Shown here: positions 1 to 8,227 of the stretch, in pieces
How the letters are laid out: the number at the start of each line of letters is the position of its first letter
Numbering within the stretch: the stretch's first letter is position 1
From: Prevotella pectinovora
GTDB taxonomy: Bacteria > Bacteroidota > Bacteroidia > Bacteroidales > Bacteroidaceae
DNA length: 64,000 nucleotides
Reading direction: 5' to 3'
NCBI RefSeq assembly: GCF_000834015.1
Contig: NZ_JXQI01000025.1
Location: 1 to 64,000 of the forward strand
The notes under the pieces: model-generated
What the model saw: only the letters and a program-made list of their open reading frames with translations
What the model was told of the DNA's origin: nothing
The model's database searches: none
Made by a program: the position numbers and the translations under genes

Positions 1-2
1 GA

Positions 3-158
3 TACATTATCGAAACCATTAACGACATGCTGAAGAATACGGCACAGATTGTACATTCACGCCATAGATCTGTAAGCAACTTTATCATGAACCTTATTTC
101 AGCCTTGGGAGCATATTGTTTCTTTGACAACAAGCCAAAGGCATTGTATGGATACTGA
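3..158 (+). CDS. IS982-family transposase, C-terminal part (cut by window edge)
   Basis: This is the last 51 codons of a transposase whose start lies before the window. The visible tail contains the stretch HSRHRS followed by NFIMNL and an aromatic AYCFF segment near the end, which is the usual C-terminus of IS982-family transposases. Nothing can be said about whether the element is complete. The ~155 bases between its stop and the next gene hold no gene that I can see; the right end of the IS should lie there, but I could not identify a terminal inverted repeat. Confidence 0.75.
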   Translation, partial: YIIETINDMLKNTAQIVHSRHRSVSNFIMNLISALGAYCFFDNKPKALYGY

Positions 159-314
159 ATCGAAGACACGAAGCAACTTACATTGTTCTAAGGACAGAAT
201 AATCTCTTTCGATTCTTTTATATATAGCCCATGTCTGATGGCATGAGAAGAGAACTCGTGTATCTGTCTTCACATGCAACTAATCACTATTTTATCCCGA
301 ATTGGGGTATAATT

Positions 315-887
315 TTACATGTCAAGAATGAACACTTTTGGTTTATTCCGTATATTGTAATTGTCATCTAACATTGCTGCATTTGAAAACACAATGCTAT
401 CATGCTTCTCTGTTCCAAAAGCATCATGGGCATGACCAAACAAATGATACTTAGGCATAACTTCTTGTACTCTGTTTCTTAAAGGTGCATTTCCCCAATG
501 GATTCCTGACGATTCATCAAGTATCATTACTGGTGGTTCATGTGTAACAAGTACGTCGGTATCGTTTGGAATGAACTTTTCTGAATGATTGTATGCCAAT
601 CCAAAGAAGCGAATACCCTCTATTTCACAACTTCTGTCTTGAAGGAAATGAACATTGTCGGGAAGGTCTTCTATACCTTCAGCATCCCATAGACACAAAT
701 CATGATTTCCGGTGACGAATATCTTGTGCTTGTAAGGCAATTCTATAAACCAATTCAAGAAGTCAAGAACCTCTTCCTCTGTGCCTTGTTCCGTGAAGTC
801 GCCACAATGCACAATAACATCAGCAGTTGGCAGGTATGTTAGTTGCTGATGCTTAGTGTGAGTGTCGGATATTTGAAGAATCTTCAT
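315..887 (-). CDS. Calcineurin-like metallophosphoesterase
   Basis: A 190-aa single-domain phosphoesterase. The metal-binding motifs are in the canonical order: SDTH near residue 7, HCGDF near 27, GNHD near 60, a THEPP block near 115 and GHAH near 150. This fits the small cytoplasmic Metallophos_2 class, which hydrolyses phosphodiester or phosphomonoester bonds in nucleotides or nucleic acids. The substrate cannot be read from sequence. There is no signal peptide. It is the last gene of a minus-strand cluster that starts around 7567, and its ATG directly abuts the stop codon of the preceding gene (888), which indicates co-transcription. Confidence 0.88.
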   Translation of the reverse strand: MKILQISDTHTKHQQLTYLPTADVIVHCGDFTEQGTEEEVLDFLNWFIELPYKHKIFVTGNHDLCLWDAEGIEDLPDNVHFLQDRSCEIEGIRFFGLAYNHSEKFIPNDTDVLVTHEPPVMILDESSGIHWGNAPLRNRVQEVMPKYHLFGHAHDAFGTEKHDSIVFSNAAMLDDNYNIRNKPKVFILDM

Positions 888-1823
888 TTATTTTTCTATC
901 ACCTTATTTGAAGTGCCGTCGGAATATAGTATAATATTCACTCCTTTTTGTGGACTATTCAATTTTACTCCGTTCGCATCATAACGAGCGACTTCTCTTC
1001 TGTTAGCCAATGACTTATCTGTCTTTATCATCTGTATAGCATTTGCTTTGCTATCATACTCATAGACAAAATAATGATAGTAACCAGGCTCTACCTCCTT
1101 TGAAGACAATTCATATTCTACAGTACTATAGGTATCACAATCTTTAATAACGTTCTTTGGATACATATAGTATGCTGTCACAATTAAATATGTCTTATCT
1201 TTAACATCTATTGCTTGGCAATAACCACTACTTATGTAATATGGTGGATCTATTCTGCACAAAATATTACCATCCCAATCAACCAAATTGAATTCTGTTG
1301 TTAAGGCAGTATATTGATGACTTACTCGACTTAATTGTCCTGCTATACCTGTATAGCTATCACTAAAAGTCGAAACAGAGTGAGACCTAAGAAACTGTTG
1401 ATTTACACCCCTTAGATAATATAAAGTTTTAGCCTCTCCATTATAGAATTTGTTATAATTGTCAGTCCAAATATTATAGGAATATTTTGCCGATTTGTTT
1501 GGATAGTCAGCTTTCTCCCAGGCAGTGGTAGTATATGTTTTTCTATTGCTGTCATATTGATAGCTTCTGGTCAAGTAATAATAACCAGTATTAAGTTCCT
1601 CTTGTCCTGCATTGTGAATTTCCAGCGTGGTCCATTTTTCGTCATACACATTGCTTATGCCGTTTCCATAGCCTAAGATTTTGGTCTGTCCATCAACTGA
1701 TTGAAAATTGTAGAATGCTCTTTCTGTCTCAGGAACTATCGTCTTAAATACCTGATCAATGACTGACTGAGCATGTGCAATCGTGGTGCAAAAGAGAGCC
1801 AATAAAATTATTCTTATTTTCAT
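888..1823 (-). CDS. Secreted protein of unknown function
   Basis: A 311-aa protein beginning with a typical signal peptide: a basic start, a hydrophobic core and an A-H-A-Q cleavage region around residues 18-19. There is no lipobox cysteine, so it is probably periplasmic or secreted. The mature part is rich in tyrosine, asparagine and threonine and has no motif that I recognise. A C-terminal stretch resembling the short beta-repeats of cell-surface proteins (ARYDANGVKL, LYSDGTSNKV) closes the protein. It lies 39 bases downstream of a nuclease-like gene and directly abuts the phosphoesterase gene. A secreted protein is out of place among nuclease and regulator genes, so its functional link to them is uncertain. 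Confidence 0.7.
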   Translation of the reverse strand: MKIRIILLALFCTTIAHAQSVIDQVFKTIVPETERAFYNFQSVDGQTKILGYGNGISNVYDEKWTTLEIHNAGQEELNTGYYYLTRSYQYDSNRKTYTTTAWEKADYPNKSAKYSYNIWTDNYNKFYNGEAKTLYYLRGVNQQFLRSHSVSTFSDSYTGIAGQLSRVSHQYTALTTEFNLVDWDGNILCRIDPPYYISSGYCQAIDVKDKTYLIVTAYYMYPKNVIKDCDTYSTVEYELSSKEVEPGYYHYFVYEYDSKANAIQMIKTDKSLANRREVARYDANGVKLNSPQKGVNIILYSDGTSNKVIEK

Positions 1824-1862
1824 TTTCGTTCTATATTAAAGTAGAATATTTCAAGCAACACG

Positions 1863-2822
1863 TTATAGATCATAGAGTTCACGCACTCGTTCATCCAAAT
1901 TATAGTTTCTGAATACACCTTGATATGTTAGTATATTCTTTCCCACTTTAAATGTTTGTGGTTGTGATTCTATTTCTTCTAACGCATCTACAAGTTGCTT
2001 GTGTATGTCTTCATAATCTCCGAAGAAGTCATTCGGCTTGTATATGGCTGGACGGAAATCATATAATATTTCTCCAAGATAAATGAGTTCTCTCTCATCT
2101 TTGCAATTCTTCATTCCCAGGTAGTGTGATACCATTTGTTTGATACCTTGCCAATAACGAGCTGGTCGTTTGTTATTGGTCTGAACCAATGTTATTTCAT
2201 CACATCCAATGATAATATCCAAATCATCTATCTTGCCTTGCAGCTTAGAGTATATATTATTATAATCATCCGTATAGGAGAAGGATGTTTTTCCCCTCTG
2301 GTTGACATACTCAGAAAACTTGGATTCTAAATATAATGAGATAGACTTACCTTCATATGTTCCAGTAAGCTTTACGTCAATATGGGATGAATAATTCCTG
2401 CCCCTTATATTCTTTCCGATGATGTTAGACACTTCAAATTCACTCGTTGTAAACTTGCATGTCTTGCCTTCAATTTCTACAGAAAGAGGATTCTCTTCAC
2501 TGACATTGTAAAAACACAGTAAGGCAAGGAGTGAAGATGAGTGGAAAACGTTGAGCTCATTCCATTCCTGGCCTGCTCCATTTATAGCTTGGTTAAACTT
2601 TTCGTCAAAAGATTCATTGGTGATTCCAAAGACTTCCTTTATTGCCTGAAGCAAACACTCCTTGTATTCTTCTGTGTTGGAAGGTTTCATTCCAACTTCA
2701 AAACAAAAAGAGTTTTCCGAAACCGAATTTCGGAAAGGAGTATTCACAATCCGACCTTCCTTCTTTAGTCTTTGAAATAGGTCGATCTGTTCAAAATAAT
2801 TTGTATAGATAATATTTGCCAT
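1863..2822 (-). CDS. PD-(D/E)XK-like protein, putative restriction endonuclease
   Basis: A 319-aa cytoplasmic protein. The central part (about residues 145-170) has the arrangement of a PD-(D/E)XK active site: SHIDVKLTG supplies the aspartate, and a following beta strand, ISLYLESK, supplies the ExK pair. This suggests a DNA-cleaving role. The remainder is alpha-helical at the N-terminus and unassigned. It resembles in layout the Bacteroidales proteins annotated as putative restriction endonucleases (PGN_0703 type), but I cannot confirm membership by eye. It follows the metallo-beta-lactamase gene by 10 bases, so the two are probably one transcript. It is one of three PD-(D/E)XK-like proteins in this cluster. 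Confidence 0.6.
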   Translation of the reverse strand: MANIIYTNYFEQIDLFQRLKKEGRIVNTPFRNSVSENSFCFEVGMKPSNTEEYKECLLQAIKEVFGITNESFDEKFNQAINGAGQEWNELNVFHSSSLLALLCFYNVSEENPLSVEIEGKTCKFTTSEFEVSNIIGKNIRGRNYSSHIDVKLTGTYEGKSISLYLESKFSEYVNQRGKTSFSYTDDYNNIYSKLQGKIDDLDIIIGCDEITLVQTNNKRPARYWQGIKQMVSHYLGMKNCKDERELIYLGEILYDFRPAIYKPNDFFGDYEDIHKQLVDALEEIESQPQTFKVGKNILTYQGVFRNYNLDERVRELYDL

Positions 2823-2832
2823 ATCTTAAACA

Positions 2833-4092
2833 TTACAATTCCGCATCTGCCTCCTTATGTATGCAGATAACTTCCTTAGGTTGAACGATTTTGATTACTT
2901 TCTCGATTGTATGGCGGTCGGCATGACCAGAGGTGTGAATGTCTACCACGTTGGGGAACATGTCACGAAACTCCTTGTACTTTGGGTCGGCCTTTACCTG
3001 CTCAGGATCCTTGTAGTACCCATCCCATGATGAATAGATGAGGAGTGTTTCTTCCTGGGGCAGCTTGTCGAGCAATCCTTTTACTCGTTCCATCTGCGAT
3101 GTACCTACTACCATTGTCATACCTGTCTGCTTCAGTTTCTTCAGCAGTCGATCGTTGTAGAACAATGGCTCGAACGAGAACAAACCTTTTGACTGTTTTG
3201 ATTCACGCTCAGTGAAGTATGCCATCGTTTTCTTCATAAACAAAGACCAGATGCAAAGGGGCTTTGCCGCATCGGTTGAAGCCTGTTTGATACTTGCCAG
3301 TCTCTCCATATCAGTGGCAGTTGCAAGGACAAAGACATACTTGAAGGCTTTCATCACATTCTGCATTTTGTACGATGCAATATGCTCATGGATGCACTTG
3401 TCTTCACGTTTGAGCATCGTACCCTCTGTGATAAGCACATCGATGTCAGTGGCATATTTCTTCAGAGTAGGAATCAGTCCCTTGCCCATGTAGCCATGCT
3501 CGCGATAGTCGCCCATGTGCCAGATGCGCTTGCCGTCAGCTTCGATGAGGAACATGTGGGAGTCATAGATGCTGTGGCAGTTAAAGAAAGGTGTTACCTT
3601 GATGTCGCCAATGCAGATGCTTTCTGGATCTTTGCGTGGTGAAGTACGCTGCCATACCTCAATCTTGTTGAGCAACTTACATTTGTTATCAGCAGATATG
3701 AGCCTATTCAAAGCGTCGCTATACTCCTGAGAATCACATTCGTTTTCAAGGAGTTCGTTGACTTTTAAGTCTGCGCCTTCGTATAGGACATCATACTTAA
3801 TCTCCAGCAATCCTTTGGTTCCTTCGCTCATGTACTGAGGAACATCTTCGGGAATGTATTCAAACAATCCGACGTGATCCTCATGACCGTGAGTGTAGAA
3901 TACAGCTTCATGCTGCTTCTTATTCTGAGCAAATATCCGTGTCACCAACGCTTCGTCTTCTTCGGGAGTTGTTGGCTCGCCATTGCCAGGCAAGTTCTGA
4001 CCGAAGTCTATAAACACACGAGAAGTTTCTGTGGAAATCTCTGTGATGCAACCTCCAATCTGGTCAAGTCCTCTATGTACTTTTATATTCAT
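2833..4092 (-). CDS. Metallo-beta-lactamase-fold hydrolase, RNase J/beta-CASP-like
   Basis: A 419-aa protein with an MBL fold at the N-terminus: the zinc motif THGHEDHVG (HxHxDH) lies near residues 68-76, a further ligand histidine in NCHSIYDS near 170 and GDYREHG near 195. A helical insert follows, then a C-terminal segment with SGHAD and an ICIHKE end, matching the beta-CASP-type ribonucleases/exonucleases (RNase J-like). Housekeeping RNase J is longer (about 550 aa) and carries a C-terminal domain that is absent here, so this is an accessory paralogue. The expected activity is hydrolysis of RNA or DNA phosphodiesters. Its neighbours are an unknown 109-aa protein upstream and a PD-(D/E)XK-like nuclease downstream, both within 16 bases. 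Confidence 0.8.
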   Translation of the reverse strand: MNIKVHRGLDQIGGCITEISTETSRVFIDFGQNLPGNGEPTTPEEDEALVTRIFAQNKKQHEAVFYTHGHEDHVGLFEYIPEDVPQYMSEGTKGLLEIKYDVLYEGADLKVNELLENECDSQEYSDALNRLISADNKCKLLNKIEVWQRTSPRKDPESICIGDIKVTPFFNCHSIYDSHMFLIEADGKRIWHMGDYREHGYMGKGLIPTLKKYATDIDVLITEGTMLKREDKCIHEHIASYKMQNVMKAFKYVFVLATATDMERLASIKQASTDAAKPLCIWSLFMKKTMAYFTERESKQSKGLFSFEPLFYNDRLLKKLKQTGMTMVVGTSQMERVKGLLDKLPQEETLLIYSSWDGYYKDPEQVKADPKYKEFRDMFPNVVDIHTSGHADRHTIEKVIKIVQPKEVICIHKEADAEL

Positions 4093-4107
4093 GTTGCGAA
4101 TTGTTAT

Positions 4108-4437
4108 TTAGTCAGCTACTGTCTCAAACCACATGTCTTCTACCTCTTTTGTCCAAGGTCGCATGTGCTCCAGATACCATTTAGCCCTTTCTGCCGATAA
4201 TGGGCATTCTGAATCTGGCACTTCGACAAATTCATGGCAGTCATCCATCGTGAAGATAAAACCGTTCTCCATTGGCCAGATTGTGAGCATAACCTCGTTT
4301 TTCAATGATTCTACGCATTCATCAGACAGGAACGGGTAATAGATATTACCATTTTTGCGACGTTCTCTTTGCTCGTTTATGGCAGCTTCTCGCAATTCTT
4401 CGGGAAGTTCACCTATACATGTGGTTACTATGTTCAT
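4108..4437 (-). CDS. Hypothetical protein, 109 aa
   Basis: I do not recognise this protein. It is small, acidic and tryptophan-rich, without signal peptide, membrane segment or metal motif. A mid-section IWPMENGFIFTMDDCHEFVEVP suggests a small alpha/beta fold. It is probably real because it fits exactly between two genes on the same strand: its start is 2 bases from the stop of the upstream nuclease-like gene and its stop is 15 bases from the start of the MBL gene. A role as a small partner or immunity-type protein of the flanking enzymes is possible, but that is a guess. Confidence 0.65.
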   Translation of the reverse strand: MNIVTTCIGELPEELREAAINEQRERRKNGNIYYPFLSDECVESLKNEVMLTIWPMENGFIFTMDDCHEFVEVPDSECPLSAERAKWYLEHMRPWTKEVEDMWFETVAD

Positions 4438-4439
4438 GC

Positions 4440-5294
4440 TTATAAATCAGTTTGTATGCTGAAGTTAATCTTCTCTCTATTCAGTATGTCAATGAGACGT
4501 TCACGGTGAATCTTTCTTCCAGTTGTTTCCTTTGTCCAGTTATCAAAGATAAGTAAATGAGGCTCAGGATTGATAGAAAAAGGGCGAATCTGTGGCACTG
4601 GCAATCCTAATTCTGCCTTCACATCATAGAGTTTTTGGTAGTAGGCAAGGAGTTCAACAGAATATTTTGTAATGAAATCCTTGTATCTGTTCATCTGATC
4701 AACAATTTCTGGCGATTCATCTGTCTTGTGAAGCATTCTACCATCAGCAATACGCTTTAACTCTACAAATGTAATTACTCCTTTGTCACAGCGAATAAGG
4801 TCAATTCTATTCTTGTCTGTTGCATCATTGTAGGCAAACTCTGAATCAAGATGAAAATCCGACGACTGCGTTATCAATGTGCCCTGAATAAACTTTTCAG
4901 ACCATTTTTCTTTATCAACAATGCCATTGATAGCATGTTTTTGAGAGTAGCATGTCTTTACTCTCTCTATGACTTTATCGCACACGAGGATTTCTGAATT
5001 TGTCTCTTTCGGTTCATCAATAATGCCACTACATTCAATATAAGCATTACTCTTTGATGGAGCTGGGAGGTTAAGGTATTTGTGATGAGTAAAGACCTGT
5101 AACTTCTTATGCTTGCTACAATAGTGTATGCGAGCAACGCTACCACCCTCAAAATACACGTTGACTTGATTGTCTTTGCGTATTTCGATGTACAGAGAAG
5201 AGTCGTTCTTGAATCTTGCCCACCAAGATGGATTTTTCTTCAATTCCTGAAATATCTTGGCTTCAGGTTTAAGTATGTCGAATGTTATTGCCAT
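4440..5294 (-). CDS. PD-(D/E)XK-like nuclease protein, 284 aa
   Basis: The C-terminal half carries a readable PD-(D/E)XK core: NRIDLIRCDKG (Asp, about residue 167) is followed after one hairpin by ITFVELKRI (ELK, about residue 178). A helix with the pattern VDQMNRY (about residue 200) corresponds to the QxxxY element common in this superfamily. The N-terminal ~100 residues look like a separate beta-rich domain that could bind nucleic acid. No membrane segment is present. It lies 12 bases downstream of the sigma-factor gene and upstream of the 109-aa gene, in one directional array. Substrate and activity are not known; the nuclease fold call rests on the motif spacing only. Confidence 0.65.
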   Translation of the reverse strand: MAITFDILKPEAKIFQELKKNPSWWARFKNDSSLYIEIRKDNQVNVYFEGGSVARIHYCSKHKKLQVFTHHKYLNLPAPSKSNAYIECSGIIDEPKETNSEILVCDKVIERVKTCYSQKHAINGIVDKEKWSEKFIQGTLITQSSDFHLDSEFAYNDATDKNRIDLIRCDKGVITFVELKRIADGRMLHKTDESPEIVDQMNRYKDFITKYSVELLAYYQKLYDVKAELGLPVPQIRPFSINPEPHLLIFDNWTKETTGRKIHRERLIDILNREKINFSIQTDL

Positions 5295-5306
5295 AACCTG
5301 GTAATT

Positions 5307-5879
5307 TTATTTATCCTTATGAGCATTGAGCTTTGCAATAGCCCTGTCTCTTAGTTGCTGAACTCGTGTAGTCGTAAGATTTAAGCTTTCTCCGATGTCA
5401 TCAAGTGATTCTGGTGAATCGACAAGACCAAACCATCTAGTAAGTATCTCTTTATCACGTTCGTTGGACATTTTTGAAACCATCTCTTGTTTATCTTCCT
5501 TCGTGAGATCAGATAGATTTAAGTCGTTCTTTGAAGTCTCAAGAAATGCGAGAATGCTCGCCCTGATGAACCAAACTGCATAAGCAATGAACTTGAAACC
5601 TCGCTGTGGGTCAAACTTCTTTGCAGCAAGTTCAAGTCCTTTGTTACCAGCCTCAATAAGTTCTTCCATAGACTTACCTCTGTTCTGGTACTGCTTTGCA
5701 ACACTTACTACGAAACGAAGGTTGCCGGCAATGAGTTGAGCGAGAGCTTCATCATCACCTCCTTTGATGCGATGGGCGAGCTCAGTTTGCTCTTCGACAG
5801 TTTGAAGTGGATGCTTGTTTACTTCTACCAAATATGAATCCAAAGACTGACAAACGCGGTTTGTAATTTTCTTGTTCAT
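5307..5879 (-). CDS. Short sigma-70 family RNA polymerase sigma factor
   Basis: A 190-aa sigma factor. Residues about 12-45 resemble region 1.2, residues 50-115 are region 2 (the NLRFVVSVAKQYQ and GLELAAKKFDPQRGFKFIAYAVWFIR segments covering 2.1-2.4), and residues 140-190 are region 4 with a helix-turn-helix (LDDIGESLNLTTTRVQQLRDRAIAKL). Region 3 is missing: region 2.4 runs almost directly into region 4. The Bacteroidetes housekeeping factor is about 290 aa, so this is an accessory primary-like factor with an ECF-like layout. It should redirect RNA polymerase to particular promoters, perhaps those of its own cluster. It is the first gene of the 315-5879 array, and its upstream region carries paired direct repeats. 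Confidence 0.88.
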   Translation of the reverse strand: MNKKITNRVCQSLDSYLVEVNKHPLQTVEEQTELAHRIKGGDDEALAQLIAGNLRFVVSVAKQYQNRGKSMEELIEAGNKGLELAAKKFDPQRGFKFIAYAVWFIRASILAFLETSKNDLNLSDLTKEDKQEMVSKMSNERDKEILTRWFGLVDSPESLDDIGESLNLTTTRVQQLRDRAIAKLNAHKDK

Positions 5880-5936
5880 TGTATTATAGAATTTATGTGT
5901 CTCTATAATAATATACGAATGAGAAAGTAGAAATTT

Positions 5937-5969
5937 GGCAAAAACGGCGTTTGTTCGGCAAAAACGGCG
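5937..5969. promoter_or_regulatory. Paired 13-bp direct repeats upstream of the sigma-factor gene
   Basis: The 13-mer GGCAAAAACGGCG occurs at 5937-5949 and again at 5957-5969, a period of exactly 20 bp (two helical turns), 58-90 bases ahead of the sigma-factor start codon. A partial copy, GGCAAAAAC, occurs at about 7602 in the promoter region of the WYL gene. Identical repeats on one face of the helix are what a dimeric regulator would bind, and the WYL protein encoded next door is the natural candidate. Binding is inferred, not shown. Confidence 0.5.
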
Positions 5970-5984
5970 CAGAAGAAGATGATT

Positions 5985-6659
5985 TTATCCTTTACTGCAG
6001 TCTATATAAACATGGAATATATTCTTCTTTTGTTCTTCTGTCAATTGCAAATTATGGTATTCCTCGTTCCAAATCTTCTCCCAATCACTTGCATTTTCCA
6101 CATTAAGCCTTGGCGTCTTTTTAAATCCATTGAGGAAACTTATATAACAGAGTTTTGCATCAATCCCATTCTCTTTGCAAAAATACAAAAATGCCATTCT
6201 ATTTGCAAGTTGATAACTGTTTGACTCGATCCATTTCTTAGCAAGATCTTTATTGCCGCATGTCATTTCAAAGGCGTTTATTATTTTTTTTCGGCTATCA
6301 GTATTTTTTGCTCCGCAATTCTGGAACGCTTCATCAAGATGAGCCTTTGCTTCTACGAAATACCATATATTGCCTACCTTGAAGATGCCATCCCAATTAT
6401 GAGAGTTTCCTCTTTGGGGCCAAAACATTTTCCATGCCTCGCATATAGATTTATAACATGGAAGTAGTTTAAAACACTCTACGTCCTTCAATTCTCCATC
6501 CATAGATAACCGTTTTTCATCAACCGGATAATCAATCCACTCTATTTCTTCTTGAGTGTGTATTACATCTTTTATCTTCTGAAACAAGAACCTTCTATGA
6601 TGTCCTAGATAACGTAACAACTGATATTCACTACCGTAACCTATTGCCATTTCTGCCAT
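5985..6659 (-). CDS. PD-(D/E)XK-like protein, 224 aa
   Basis: The start is placed at the ATG at 6659 rather than the TTG nine bases upstream, because the ATG lies just after the upstream gene's stop. Around residues 103-122 the sequence NWDGIFKVGNIWYFVEAKAH gives the Asp and the ExK (EAK) of a PD-(D/E)XK nuclease core, followed by a helix with NRMAFLYF. The N-terminal third contains YLGHHRR. No other domain is recognisable. It follows the WYL gene by 5 bases, so the two are co-transcribed, and it is separated from the sigma gene by a 105-bp regulatory gap. It is the third nuclease-like protein in the cluster. Confidence 0.65.
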   Translation of the reverse strand: MAEMAIGYGSEYQLLRYLGHHRRFLFQKIKDVIHTQEEIEWIDYPVDEKRLSMDGELKDVECFKLLPCYKSICEAWKMFWPQRGNSHNWDGIFKVGNIWYFVEAKAHLDEAFQNCGAKNTDSRKKIINAFEMTCGNKDLAKKWIESNSYQLANRMAFLYFCKENGIDAKLCYISFLNGFKKTPRLNVENASDWEKIWNEEYHNLQLTEEQKKNIFHVYIDCSKG

Positions 6660-6664
6660 AATTC

Positions 6665-7567
6665 TCAATATCTATTTAATGTTAAACTTATTTCCTTCTT
6701 TATCTCTTCACGATATTCCAATGGTTCCAACACCTCGACGTTCGGTCCCATTGCCAATATCTTTGACTTTAATTCTGGTGTTAGACAGACTCTGTAGGTA
6801 AACTCAGCGAACTCACCGTAGCGTGACTTGACCTCACTTTGTGACTTATGGAGTGGTAACATTCTCATGTATTCCATCTGTACACCATATACTCTTATCT
6901 TCAGATTTACGACAGGGAGATCTTCATTCACATAAATTCCCACAACATTATCATAGTACTTTCGGGGGATAAAGTCCTTGGGAAATTCAAACTTGTTAGT
7001 TGTAGTATGAAGGTCAAGAAATCTTTCCAATGCTAGATGTCTGATGGATTCCTTTTCTTTTATATAGCCAAGTACATACCATCTTCTGTTGTACACCTTC
7101 ATAGAATAAGGCTGCATCGTAAGCGTTTCTCGCTGCCCTTCATAACGTTGATAGTCAATTATAAGTTCCGTATTAGTCCTCATAGACTCTACAACTGAGT
7201 CAAAGTAACCTGTACCATGAGGTATCTCTTCGAGTAAGATACGGTCACGCATCATATTGAAGGTTGTGAAGTCCTGGGGAACACTATACTTACGCAATAA
7301 AAGTTGAGCATAAGGATTTTGAATCAGGACTTCTGGATTCTTTATATAATATATGTAACCCTTCGATTTATCACATTCTATGATAACTCCAAACATTTCT
7401 TCGATACCTTTACGGTGTTCGTGGAAGGTGCGTATTGGTAAACCGCCCATATAGGCATATGGAGAGCCCTCCCATCTCTTAGCAATATCCTCGAAGGTGA
7501 GAGGGTATTTTGATCGCTTGATAGTGTCAAGCAGCCAAATATATCTGAGATATGTTTTACTAATCAT
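6665..7567 (-). CDS. WYL-domain transcriptional regulator
   Basis: A 300-aa regulator. An N-terminal winged helix (residues about 10-75, with LTFEDIAKRW as the first helix) precedes a WYL domain at about 130-200, readable from the block MQPYSMKVYNRRWYVLGY and the following IRHLALERF. A C-terminal WCX-like extension ends in LEPLEYREEIKKE. WYL proteins sense nucleotides or nucleic-acid fragments and often repress defence operons (BrxR and CapW families). It is divergent from the 7724-8811 pair and heads the minus-strand cluster, so it may control both sides. The 156-bp divergent region contains a partial copy of the direct repeat found ahead of the sigma gene. Confidence 0.88.
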   Translation of the reverse strand: MISKTYLRYIWLLDTIKRSKYPLTFEDIAKRWEGSPYAYMGGLPIRTFHEHRKGIEEMFGVIIECDKSKGYIYYIKNPEVLIQNPYAQLLLRKYSVPQDFTTFNMMRDRILLEEIPHGTGYFDSVVESMRTNTELIIDYQRYEGQRETLTMQPYSMKVYNRRWYVLGYIKEKESIRHLALERFLDLHTTTNKFEFPKDFIPRKYYDNVVGIYVNEDLPVVNLKIRVYGVQMEYMRMLPLHKSQSEVKSRYGEFAEFTYRVCLTPELKSKILAMGPNVEVLEPLEYREEIKKEISLTLNRY

Positions 7568-7723
7568 GTTTCAAAAGTTTCTGCAAATTTATAGAAATTA
7601 CGGCAAAAACACGAAGAAATTGCGTTTGTTCTGCGGAAATTTTGCAGAGAAGGTGGTAAAATTACCGATTTTGAAGATTTTTCATCGTATTATGTAATAG
7701 TAACGTACAAAATCAAACAGAGT

Positions 7724-8227
7724 ATGACAAAGAAAAAGAATCAGAAGAAAGCAGAGGCACATGCAAAGAAGAGTGCCGTTGAGACTCTTCGTTTCCAAGC
7801 CCACTGGGGACTGAAACAACTTGGCAACGAGGATGGTAATCTGTTCCACAAACTCGTAGATACAGAGGTGGACTTTATTGCTGAACTTGAACTTGCTCAG
7901 GATATGTTAGCCATAAAATCACTCGTTGATGGTGTTAAACAGTCTTTTGTGGTGACTCCAACACCAGAAAAAGGAGATTTCGTTAAAAGTCCTACTGCTG
8001 TTGCTCTTGAAATAGCACAGGTTGAAGACATCAATAAGATTGGCCTTCCTCTTACATGGAGCGAGATGATTGCACAAAAAATACTGACAATCTATTATCC
8101 AGAAGAATACCGGAACCAAATTGTCGATTGGGCAAAAACAAATGGCTATAACATATCAACATACCTCGGTCGCCCAATAGTAAAGTTCAGTAAGTTGTAT
8201 ATAATCATAGATAGAACACGCGCATGA
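7724..8227 (+). CDS. Hypothetical protein, 167 aa, paired with a DnaE-like fragment
   Basis: I do not recognise the family. The N-terminus is strongly basic (KKKNQKKAEAHAKK), typical of nucleic-acid-binding tails, followed by a helical region and a mixed alpha/beta C-terminus. There is no signal peptide or membrane segment. Its stop overlaps the start of the next gene by 4 bases (ATGA), the usual sign of translational coupling, so its product probably acts with the DnaE-like protein encoded there. It is divergent from the WYL regulator gene, with a 156-bp gap that must hold both promoters. Confidence 0.7.
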   Translation: MTKKKNQKKAEAHAKKSAVETLRFQAHWGLKQLGNEDGNLFHKLVDTEVDFIAELELAQDMLAIKSLVDGVKQSFVVTPTPEKGDFVKSPTAVALEIAQVEDINKIGLPLTWSEMIAQKILTIYYPEEYRNQIVDWAKTNGYNISTYLGRPIVKFSKLYIIIDRTRA

